Shown here one piece after another: positions 1 through 12,300 of a stretch of DNA of 64,000 nt. This stretch comes from Zygaena filipendulae (taxonomy: Eukaryota > Arthropoda > Insecta > Lepidoptera > Zygaenidae): NCBI GenBank assembly GCA_907165275.2, contig OU015652.1:5905001-5969000 (forward strand). The letters are read 5' to 3'. Made by a program: the position numbers and the translations under genes. The number at the start of each line of letters is the position of its first letter. Position 1 is the first letter of the stretch. The notes under the pieces are model-generated. The model did no database searches and was not told the DNA's origin. It saw only the letters and a program-made list of their open reading frames with translations.

Positions 1-285
1 GTGCTCCAATAAGAATTTGAGTTGTCGTTTCATAAAAATATTTTTATGAGCGATGGAGTCACAGAGCATCTGTGTTGGTACCACTACTCTATTACCGTTA
101 GCGTTACTAATGTTCTCGTATATGTGTGTGTTGTTGTTGTGTGCGTCAACAGTACTATCCTCGGGCCCGGCCGCCCCGGACGTATCATCGGCTGTATTGT
201 AAACGTCGATTGTGGGAGCTTTGATGATATGTTGATAATTAAACGTTGACAATATCTGCCGGATCTTTGCAATGATCTGCTCTAC
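1..285 (-). other. Probable 3' UTR of the TMEM132 gene
   Basis: Follows the terminal stop on the minus strand. No minus-strand AATAAA is present in these 285 bases, so polyadenylation must lie outside the window. It includes a TG/GTT-rich stretch at about 121-145. Confidence 0.5.
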
Positions 286-300
286 TCAGGCGTTTGATTC
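286..300 (-). CDS. TMEM132 terminal coding microexon r (ESNA-stop)
   Basis: After the acceptor TTTTTCGCAG, the sequence reads GAA TCA AAC GCC TGA, joining in phase to ...HNLK to give a C terminus NLKESNA. The acceptor has a pyrimidine tract and the phase fits exactly. Vertebrate members end similarly soon after a Y-x4-L-x-E stretch (from memory). The exon is far too short for ORF detection, so the call rests on splice signal, phase and family resemblance. Confidence 0.75.
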   Translation of the reverse strand, partial: ESNA

Positions 301-3300
301 CTGCGAAAAATTTGAAAATCTTCGTCAGTCTGGTATTTGTGTTAGAATAATTTTATTATATTTTTTTTATTTTATTGTGTATTGGAATACTCTACTTTCT
401 AGTCAAGTGGTAGGGTTTAGCTGACTAAAGGTATCTATGATTAATAATAAAAATGTGTCAAGTGAAAAATCTAATGCACAGGCTAGGAATGGATCCTTAA
501 ATTGCTGCAGAGCTGTGACAGTAATGTAGAATATTTAGTTAGGGCCAGGTTGTTCTAAATTTACATCTTGAATCTATTACAAATTAGGTGCCAAATCGGT
601 TTTAGGTATTGAGCAAAAAAAAAAAAACATGAAAAAGCTTGTAAACGCAACTCGTGATATCAACGGAGAGAAAATCACGATTGATCGTACAAATTTGTGA
701 AGTCGGATTGTTTTACAGGTTACATTTAAAATCTTCAAACGACATAGTACCTTTCTGATAGAAATTACAATAAATGATGTCACTGTTGTAGTACAATATT
801 TTACTATTTATTTATCCTTTACAACTGACACGCGGCGGCCAACGTTACCGCGCTGCATGCATCAGCGCACGCTAATATATGAACGTTATTTCAATAATGT
901 ATAGTACAAAATTTGATTTAACACGTATGGGAATGCAAATTTTCGGAATAACTTGTCCATAACGAACAACAAGAAAAATAATCTTATTCCTGTCTGTTTA
1001 ATATGTATAGGTAATATCTAAACCTACTGTAATACTGCGCGGCTTGTTAGTTTAGTAATATATTCTAGTTTTTATATGTACTTATAATACCGTATAAAAT
1101 TTTTCATTTAATTAATTAGTTAATAGACATATCAAACTCTACGCTATCTAATATCTCTATTTAAAATGCATCGAAATTTAGGCTCTATCATTCATAAGAG
1201 AGTAAGTAGTTAAGTACATTAAACATCGAAATATAATTAGTTGTTTAGATAGATAGTAATAAATAATGATAAAAGAGTCGTTTCCTATACGGTGATCGAG
1301 CTGTTGTCGATGTTGATAAGCGGCAGCGAGACTACACTAGAAGCGTGGCGGGACGGTGTGTTGCGATTTATACCTTGAGGTTGTGGAAATAGTGCATGAT
1401 CTGTTCGTAGTCCATGGCCATGTCGTCGAGGCCGAGCGACTCGGTGGGCGCGTCCGCGCACGGCTCGCCGTCGCCGCCGCGGGAGTACATGGGGTTGCCA
1501 ACTATCGTCGCGCGTTTCACTTCTGGAGAACTGCTTCCTATTGAAGAAAAAAATAGGTTATAAAATTACTAGACGTAGGTATAATAGTTGTTGAGACTTG
1601 AGACCTACTTTTAAGTATTCAGAACACGTAAATATTTACACATCAGGGTAAACATGTATGTGATGAACATATTTTGTGCTTACCCTGAGTCTAACAATGT
1701 GTTGAGTAGGTGTGTATGATAAGAATATATTTAAAAAAGCATTATAGGTACCTATTATATCAGTTTTCTAGTATCCATAGTAGTACGTCTTATAATAGAA
1801 GTTTGCGATCAAGTGGTGTCGAGTGATTTTATTAGAGTACGTAATTATTATTATTTGTACCTATTGATAAATTAATAAAACTATAAATTATTATTAACCC
1901 ATGAATAAATCTGACAGAAAATATTTTGCAAACCTCGTGTCTCACCTTTGCTTTGTTTTGTGGGCTCTACAAAATCGCCTTTTCTATTCTTGTGCCTCAT
2001 TTGTACTTCAGGTAGCCCTGGGAATCATTAAAGATATCTAATATTGATAATAGTTACTTGCCCGCTTTGCGTCGCTCGCGCCCGTTGCGCGTTAAAATGT
2101 CGTTACATGAACCAATTGCGATGAAACAGTTTACGTTAAACATAATATAAGACTATGTTACGTTACATCGAAACATCATAGACTGTTATGTTACTTTGTT
2201 AACACATAGTAAAACATAAAGGAAAAAGTAAACTCTATCTAAATTCTTTTTGTAGTTTTTGCGTGATGTGACATGCAAATTTTATGATGCATAAAATTAT
2301 ATAATATGTGGATATCCACCCACATTCTAGGTAAATAGGGTAGGTCTTCCAAAAGATAGACCGACGATGTGCTGAAGGGGCGGCGGGGTATGGCAAGATG
2401 AATCTAATCGTCACATTGTAGAGAGTACCGTGGGGGAGGCGTTTGTATAAAGCAATCTACACCCATCGATGATAATGACCCTGATATATAGATTACATTC
2501 AAGAAATGAATCGATTGTAGTTTACATTTTTGATAAAAAGAAGCCGAAGCTTACCTATACCAGAATCATGCATATAATCAGGGCTCTGTGGTTTAGCAAA
2601 GGTGCGTCGTGAGTCTTCGGTGCCTCTGTTCAGGCCCACGATCTCTCTGTAATCCTTGTTCTCCATAATCAAAGGAGCATCGTTGTCGAACTCAAACAGC
2701 TTTGCGCAGTCTTCCTTGTTCGTGAGCTTCTCAACCGGATTGTCGTCCATTTCATTCAGATGGTCGTTTCGATTGGATTCGTGTTTGAATTGGTCCAACA
2801 TGTCACGGGTCAAATAGGGCGCTTCAGTTTTGTTTAGATTAATAATTCTGAAAGTAATGAGAGGTTTCCAATTAAATCATTTAAGGGACTAAAGCAGTGT
2901 CTTACGTCACGGACGCCATGTGGGGTGTATAAAACGATGATAGATTACGTCCATAGTTGGCATAGTTACCTGTCCCTAGCGAAATGAGTTTTTTAAGACT
3001 AGAGTCCTGGGTTAGAAATGTTAGAATTAATGATAAAATTCAAGGTCGCTCAAGCCGTGGACAGGTTTATCCCCCGAGGACTTTTTATACTTTCTACATG
3101 ACGGTCAGTTGCAATGCTAATAGTATTTTATTAGATAGCGATAATCACAGTATTATTTGTTACACCTTCACGCTACGCTGGTCGCTGAAACGGTTGGACG
3201 GATTTGAATGAAATTTGAACTTGAATCTAAATTCACGCAATCGCTTTACTATCCTACTTATGTTAACTAATTATAGTGGGTACTAGTACTTTGGGCTAGG

Positions 3301-6300
3301 TTTGCATGTTACATAATGAGACATTGTCCAACGGTGGTGTAATAGTAGATTATGCACCGAGGGAGTAAAGCAGTGTCTTACGTCACGGGCGGCATATTGA
3401 ATACTGAGCGTAAGGAGGGACTTTAGGGTAAATTAAAAACTTAACTCCTGAGCGAAGCGAGGGAGTTATATAGAGTCCTGAGTAAAGCGAGGGGTTTAAG
3501 CAGCCCGTGACGAAGACAGGCTTTATCCTTGAGGTGCGTACTCTACTTTTCATACCTACTGCGAGACATAAACCCTCTTTACACGGGCAGACGGTTTATT
3601 CGAAAATAGAATTGGCCACCACAGGCAGAACACATAAAAGGAAAACAAAACGCTAACGGCCGCACTCAGAGTCGACTTTAATGATTACTTAGTTAAGTAT
3701 AGATTTTTAAAATAAAACTGCCGATATCAGAGACTTTCAGTAAACTAATGTTAATTGACATTTAATGAGATGTAACTTAATTAGTTAAATGCCAATTAAC
3801 ATTAATTTATTAAACTTGTCTGGTTGCGGCAATTTTGTTTTAAAAATCTATACTTAACTAAGTAATCATTAAAGTCGACTCTGAGTGCGGCGGTAAGAGT
3901 TTTCCTACAAATAACGTTCCAAACTCAAATCACTTTACTCCCTTGGGAGTTTCATATAACATTACCTCCCTCTCTTGGGTTGGGATGTAACGCCTTGATT
4001 TACGTTGAGATTGCGTGATATGTAATTGGGCTTTATCGAGCAGGTGGTATGAAAATAAAAATTATTACTGAAATATACAAGGAAGATTACATAATCTATC
4101 TATATCTATCTATACTTATAATAAAAGAGTAGAATCCGCGGTTCTGTACATTGAATATTTTTGACAAATTTTGACAGGGAGTGATGAAAGAAGAGTAACC
4201 AACCACAAAAAAAAGAGTTTTTAAAATTCTTTTCTGTCTGTCTGTCTGTTCGCGATAATCTCCGAATCTACTGAACGGAGTGTCATACGGTTTGCACAGG
4301 TAGATTAAGCTTAGCCTGGAGCTACATATAGGCTTTGTTTAATCAAATCGGATGTCGGGAAAAAACGTTGTTACATAAAAACTTTTCACGCGGCTGAAAC
4401 CGCGGGGCACAGCTAGTTTTGTAATATTCTGTACCTGTCTGAGCGACGATCGTTCTCTGGCGATCTTTTTGCAAGCTCATGTTCCCGGTCGTGTTTTTTG
4501 TGATGATTCCGTGAGTGGCTGCGTCTTGTCGGTGGCATAACAGTTTCGGGTAATATCTGGTGGATGAAATTTAATAGGTCTTTGTTTAACTGCCTACTTA
4601 AACACTTCAAAGTCTGGGATGTTTAAATGATGTTTGTTTAATCTACTTTTTACACGTCAAGGTCTACATACTTCACTTCAAAGCTACGCATCAAAACTTG
4701 ACTGTTTTGTGATTTTCATTTGGACTCTTACCTTGTGTTGATTTCGCGGCATTACAGGCGCTTGCGTTGTTGAACTCCTGTGAGGTGGCACCGGGGGTCG
4801 GTAGTCATCCTGAGAGTTTACCTCCGTTCTGAAAAAAAAAGGATTTATGAAGTTCTGAAGAAAAAAGACTTATTTTGCAGACTCATTGCCACATTACAAG
4901 GCCACTCTATCTTTCCTCACTATCCATATCATTTATGCGGGGAATAGTTAGTAGTTAGTAGGTACAATTCCCCGCCGTTCCACTCATGTGAATTTTTGGG
5001 ATTCGGGCGGAAACTGGTTCTGGGATAAAAATGCGTAGGTACATATATCCTATGTTACTTAGGGATTTTTAAACCGGTTCTTCACTTCTACAGATTACAC
5101 CCTGCACACATAGGCAGGTACTTTTCCTCTTTACCTAACCTACACAGTGCTCGAATTAAACTTGCGTGCGTCACTGAAAGTTGAACTGTATGACTGAACT
5201 ATACTTACGGCCAGTTTCCATCAGTCGAAGCGTGACGAGCGTGCCTCGTGGGCTTCTTACAGTACGTCGTGGAGTCAATGACTCTTTCTCTCTTCTCATT
5301 CTGGGACGGCAATTCGATGGAGTTGGGATTATCGAAACTGGTGACCATGACGTTGCCGTTGTCCCGAATTGCGTCGTCCGGGTCCACGTAGTTGTAGTTT
5401 AGAGGGTTGGCCGTGATTCTCATCTCATGGTTACCGTTGTCTATCGGCTGACTCGAATTACGATTCGCTGGGTGCCGGTTGCCGTTACGTTCTATTGTGG
5501 CGCGACCTGAAAAATGTATATATACAGCTATGGGTTAGGTTGGTTTGTTTTGTTAGAGGTATCATAGATAGGTACGATTTGGTATATGCAAATGATGTCC
5601 GCACACTCGCAGGGCGCGGCGAGTGACGTGAAGTTTAAGTTCAAGTTGATATACAGCTATTTCCTACACCACAATCACCTCGACTATCACTCGCTACGTT
5701 GTTGCGGGGCGTGGGGACTGGGGAGGCACGAAGTTGGTGGAATCCGGATAATGTTTGGGAGAGTGCTTTGCATAACATTCGGCAATAAGTTCCTATTTGT
5801 TGATATTATGGATTATTACCTAGCCACACCCAGTCGTGAGCGTTAGTGGTAGACTCTCCAGTCGGCTTGTCTCGCGACAGGCCTAGCGTGGTGCCGACCA
5901 GACCAGCGACCTGCAGCCGCCCGCCCTCCGCCACCGCCGGCATCGACCGCCCACCGCCAACACCCGTCTCCGCGTTCGCCGGCTTCAATCGAGACGCATA
6001 TACGACGCACGACACGACGAATATCTGGAAGCAGTGGAAGTATGTTGTGAGTGACTTGAGTGAGCTCTAAGAGTTTGTATGGCGTATCGGCCGTATCGCT
6101 ATCGATACGGTTTGTGTTTTATAATACTTACAACGATTGCAAAGCAGAAAGCTCCGAGCAGCACGTACATTCCTGGAAACAAAATTTTGTAAAATAATGA
6201 GATCTTTCAATACAAAAAAAAACATTTTTTAGACGAATTGAGAACCTCCTCCTTTTTTGGAAGTCGGTTAAAATTAGACATCTGTAGGTAAATTGAATGC

Positions 6301-9300
6301 GATTTAACTCGGATCAGATGTTTGACGTAGACAAAGTTTTGAACAAAATAGAATTAAACCAACTAATATGGTGTTTTTGATATTGTGATTTGAAATTCAA
6401 GGAGTGAGTTTCACCTAAAAATCATTTGTTCTATTAATTAATATCTAATTGCAACCAGCAGTAGAATTCCTTATTAAAAAACCAATATCGTCGAAGAGAT
6501 TTATGCATCAAAATTCAACAGCCTATTAATACCCGGAACACAACTTAAACGCGTCTTCGTGTAAACGATTTGGCATTTTCTTCCTATAGGTATGGAAGCA
6601 AGGCTCGAAGAAAATATCTTACCTATTTCAACCGGGGTCATGTGTGGGGCTTGATGTCGAGGGCGCAACGCAGAGTTGCTGCGGAAAATGGAGCCATACT
6701 GTTGCGCTTGGACCGTCGGCTCGTGATTGTTCTCGTCTTTGAATGGGGAAAATCCTGAAATAATCACAAAAAAGTTATCAATGGTGACGAGTAGAAAGTA
6801 TCACAAGTTTATCTTGAATTTGAAAAAGGTTTAATGTCACCTTTAAGAACATCGCTTAGGTCGGACAAGCCAGTTCTAATGCCCCCTCGCGCCATAATAT
6901 CATCGTTCTGTGGTGTGTCTGGTCGTTGTGGTATATCGCCACCGCTGAAGTCCACGTCGACACTGGCGGCAGCGCTTGCGAGCGCTCCGGGGATATTCTT
7001 TATATTAGCCGGTGTCTTCGCATCGCCTTTACCAGGGAGCGCCACCCGGCGCAGTGGTCCCGACCGGCATTGCTCGGGCGTCAGAAGGGTCACTCGTAAA
7101 AGTTCACCGCTTCCTTCGCCGACGGCAATAACTCGGGGGTGTCGAGACGCAAACATCGGCGCAAACGCAACCACTTCCGGGTCCAACGACTCTACTAACA
7201 AATAGTAATCCGAAGGCGCTACATCTCTCAACGCCGTGCGACTACCGTCGGAAAATTCGATGTCTATATCCAATAGACCTTCCTGTGAAAGTACAATGTT
7301 ACAAATAAAGAGTGACACCGGATAAATATAAAAAAGAATAGTATCTAATTGTTATCCAAGTTATTTTGGTAGACGAACTGTACCTGATACTGAGCAGTCA
7401 GTCGCCTAGTAACGGTAGTTTCAGAGATGTAGCCGTTATCGATCGCCGTGTCTGGCGATATATTTAACTGCAGACCGGAAATAACGCGTACCAAGAGTCG
7501 TGAAATCGTCACTTTGTCGTTGACCACGCGAACTTCGCGCAGACCGATGACACGACCTAAAACGGACCGTGTAAGAAAATAAATAAAGTGTAAAATTCCT
7601 TATTAGTATAGAGATCGAAAAAAATGGGATCAATAAATACCAGTTATAGGCGACAGAACTTGCACCTCGATGCGGCCAGTGCTGCGGCCCTGCAGCACGC
7701 GCCCTCGCAGCGACATGATCCGCGAGTCCGAGACCCGCATTAGCGACAAAACCAGTTCTGTCACCTTGAGCCACGTACGACGAGACACAAAGTACGATAC
7801 TCGACCCGAATCATGGTCTTTTGCGAGGAACCGTGCGTAAACCTGTAATAATTAATTACACAAAAAAAATATAGAGCACCAATGATGACTCTAAAATCCA
7901 AAGCACCTAATACACAGCACCGTGGGTGTAGTGGCATTATGGTAATTAAATTGTACGCCGGATGTCGCGGTTCGATCCCCGCATCAGAGTAAAAATTTAT
8001 GAGAAAAATTAGTGTTTAGCTTGAATACCTATATACCTACCTAATTACCAAAAGTGCATACTGCATAAGCATTATATCAGCTGTCTTGGTACCCATGACC
8101 ATAGTAAAAGCTCTACTAAGCAGAAAGCAACTAAGTTTTGAACCAGGTGGCGCTGTGTGATGAAGTTCAAGCAAGCATAATATTATTATTTTAACAACAT
8201 ACCTCAACATTACTCTGTTGGTACCGGAGGCGGCACGTTCGAGGCTCCGTAAGTGAGTTGGTGGCGTCTGATTTGGTGCCGCCCCAACTGCGCGACGAGA
8301 GCGATCGCTTCAGTCTGTCCTTAGCGCTGGGATCATCGGAAACTTTCCAGCCTAAGAAAAACATTGCAAATTATTTATTGGACTAGCCAGGGCCCTACTG
8401 GAAATTAGGACAGAGGTCTTCCATCATAGCATTGTGCTAACACAGCGCTCTTTTCGGTAAGTATCGTAACACAGCACGTCATACTACATTTTGATATGCT
8501 TTTTAACCGTCTAGCCTACTTATCTAGACTAAGTATCTATTAATATATAAGCAGGTAAAGTTTGGGAATTTTGATGTACCTAAAAATAAACTCTAGCACT
8601 ACTGAACCGATTCTAAAAATTATTTCACAGGTAAGATACAATAGATACTTTTTATCCCGAAAAAAAAATCAGCAATTTATTATTTCTTATTTTTTATTAA
8701 CTTACCTACTTCAAGAATCAATACAAACCCGCATAAAGGTAGGGCTAAATTCATGCGGGTGAAGCCGTGAAGGAAACAGCTAGTAGGTAATGTATGTAAA
8801 TGACTATACAGTAAAATGGTTTATGTGCTGTGTTTTTTCTTGATAAATATTGTCTTTGCTGTCTACGAAAGTGGAAGATGGCACCTTTGATCTGTGAGAG
8901 GCGGTTGTCGTCGACGTCAATCTCGAGTGGATACTCCGGCATCCAGACGGTGAAGCGGGCGAGTCCCGTGTACGTTCCGTACTTCACTATCACGGACGCG
9001 TTCGACGAGCCGCGTATCTCCGACCCGTCCACGTATACCGAGCTACAAGACGACGAGACCTACGCACAAATGTTTAATTTGATGCAAACAATGACGAAAC
9101 AACTTGGAACTTCTTCTTTCTCTCCATAAGTTATATGGACCTTTGAATATGAAAAGAAACATAAAAATCGATCAAGGATATAATTTCTGGGGGGAAAAAA
9201 CCACTTCACTTTTTGAAGTTGTTTAAAAATAGCGCCTAGATTCTATATACCTTTAGCACGCTTTCGTCCTCAGAGTGGCAAGAACTCTGTAGTGTGACAT

Positions 9301-12300
9301 CGGCGACCTGTCCCGCCTGGGACACGATCAGCACCTTCATCGCTTGCGACACCTGCCGCCCTGTCAGCACTGCTGTGTTTAACACCTCCCAGTTCTAAAA
9401 AATAAAAGATCGTGGAAAACGAAGAAAATTGTCAAAAAGTCATATCTACTCATATTAACTACACCTTGCAGGTAAGCACAAATTACAAAGTAAAGTACCC
9501 TTTCCTATATCTAACCTTGAGTCAGCAAGTATTTGTCGGCCTACGGTGTATGTAATATGTATTGGGATTACCGCGTCATGATGAGTCAGGCGTGTCACCA
9601 AATGAAGAATCCTAATTATAAGATATGATAAGATAATAATAATAAGATAATGATAAGATAATAATGATAAGATATGATATCTTATTTTTATCTTTCTTTA
9701 ATTAGTAACCAAGACAGTACCTAGGTATCGCTATCCACGTCTGAGTCCTTAGGTCTTCTTAACTATACGTATCGGATTTTGATGCGGTTTCCACTATTAT
9801 TTAGATCTCTTCCGGATAATACGGGTAGGTACCTACCTATACCCGGCCGAGACAATTCGGAAATTCATGCTGGTTTAACAGTTTTATGGTAAAAATATTT
9901 TTACTAAGGTTGTTATTGAAAGTTTAAACACAACCAAATGATCAATCTAGCGAAAATGCCTAATCTAGCTAATAATTTTTTTTTAACAAAAGCTCTATTT
10001 AGTAAGTATAAAAAACATTAAAAGCTTCAAATCTCAGTAATTTTGAACAATACCTACCTATTTATGGTAACATAGGTAGGTAGATATTCCCTTTTTATCT
10101 CAACATAATTATCGCTTGGAGGTGTCTAAGGTTCAAAGTGACTTAATTATGAAGTCTCAAGACAAAATTTTCTTTTATGAGAACGCGACGTTAAGCACTA
10201 ATTTTATGAACATAATTATATTATTATCAACACTTCTTCATTCATGATAAAGACTTATACCTACGTAATACTAGGCAGGTAGGTACTTAGAAATAATTTA
10301 ATCATTCGGTTGGGTGGATGGACAAGCGACGATTCATCCGTCACGAGTCAGATATGAGGGACGATCCCGACCGGGTCCAGGTTAACATCTCCCACACTAA
10401 CACGAGATAAACTAATTGCTTAATAAATAATTATACCGTAACTTCATCAAGACCGTAGTGTTCGGACCTCACAAGGTGTAAGTGCGTATCTACCTAACCC
10501 TCTTGGTCCCACATATCCACATTTGTATACCTATTAGGTACCTAACGGATAACAACAGTTCACGGGGCAAAATTGCAAAACATTGATACTGTTCCCCACA
10601 TTAAAGGCACCGTTCAAATCTGTAAAGGATTGCATTGAGTTGGGAACAATGGCGGATTTGACTTCAGTAGGTATAGGCTATTGGAATGCCGCCCCTAACG
10701 ATCTCTACATATAATTCGAAACCCTAGTTCACAATTATATCTAATCATTATTTAATTATATTTTTCGTCAATGAAATCATAAGTTATGTGTACTATGAGG
10801 AGGACGATGTGTCAGACTCAGCTTCAATTAATTATTTTTCAGCCCAACGATTTAGTTACGATTGCACAAGAAATAGTTTTTGGGTAAAATTTTGACCCCG
10901 CCGCGCCGCCTCAAAAACTTCCGCCCTAGGCTCCAGCCTACTCAGCCTGCTGGTTTGGCAATATGAGTCAAAAGCTTATTTTTGTACCTATAAATACGGA
11001 CGTAGGTATAGGTATTCTCGCTTCTCATTGTATGTTGTGGCAATATTAATTAATGAGGTGGCGTCTTGTACCTATAAATACGGACGTAGGTATAGGTATT
11101 GTCGCTTCTCATTTAATGTTGTGGCAATATTAATTAATCAGGTGGCGTCATAGTTTTTCTGTATTTAGTACTTATCTATTTACCATAAGGTACTAATCGG
11201 TCACCTATGCCTCGTTGGTAGTTCTATTGAAATACATAAATAAATAAATAATAAATAAAATTCATTTATTCAGACGCTTTTTTAGTCCAATATTGTTAGT
11301 AAAAATAGACATAGACATACAACATAGACATTTTATAGGAACTCTATTTTTTGCCCTTTTTAATCGATAAAATAAAAAAGGTAGAAATTCTACCTACTTA
11401 TTTATTTTAAATTGAAAACATTTAATATTGTTGTTTTTGATCTTACCGACGCGACGACCAATAGTTCGACCTGTCTTCTTTTATAACGACTCATATTATG
11501 ATAAACTGCAACATTATTGTTAGTATAAATGGTTATTGGTTAAGTCAAGCGGCTCAAATGTTTCGCCGCCTTAATTACCTACCGATAAACTTCCCATTAC
11601 GACACTTCATTCATTCTACGAGGGAGCTATTCAATGTTAATCTCGACGATTTATTACAGTCACTTTCTCATACTGGAGAGGTCGGTAATAACCGTACGAA
11701 AACATTTTACCTGCCCTTAAAAATAAGGAAATACCTAACGACATACATACTTATTCAATTGTGTTACTGTTAAATTTATTTCAGAGAAAGTTTACTGGAC
11801 GCCATTTAGAGAATGAATTCTTTATGTTTTCAAACCTTTTAAAAATTTATACCTAAGTCTAAGAGCCACTTAGGTATATATTTTTTAGGTATATATTTTT
11901 TAGGTATATACTAGTAGGTACACGCCTAGACTGAAAAATGGAACCCTGGAAGTCGACCCCACCGGGAATCGAACTCGGAACCTCTTGATTAGCGGGTAGC
12001 ATGGTGACCTACTGCGCCAATCGGGTCGTCAATACCTTAATCGTGAGCATGTGCCTGTCAAAATATAAGTTAGATTCTAGCTACATCTGAATGAATTAAG
12101 ATTCACAGTTTTTGTAATTAGCTAGATAAAAGTGACAAACAGCAACAAAAACAAACATTCGAAAACATAATTTATACTACTATTAGTATAGTATAGTATT
12201 AGTATAGTATTAGTTTAGTATTAGTATAGTGTTAGTATAGTATTAGTATAGTATTAGTATAGTATTAGTATAATATTAGTATAGTATTAGTATATGCATA

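Larger units (their letters stand above)
2848..4434 (-). other. Intron between exons o and p (repeat-rich)
   Basis: 1587 bp. It contains a duplicated GTCTTACGTCACGG repeat, a full palindromic MITE (3659-3891) and a Helitron-like copy (4104-4417). No exon was seen, and the phases join without one. Confidence 0.8.

Noticed and set aside
11940..12030. Functional tRNA gene
   Set aside because: A- and B-box-like words are present, but the acceptor, T and anticodon stems have mismatches and there is no clear anticodon loop.
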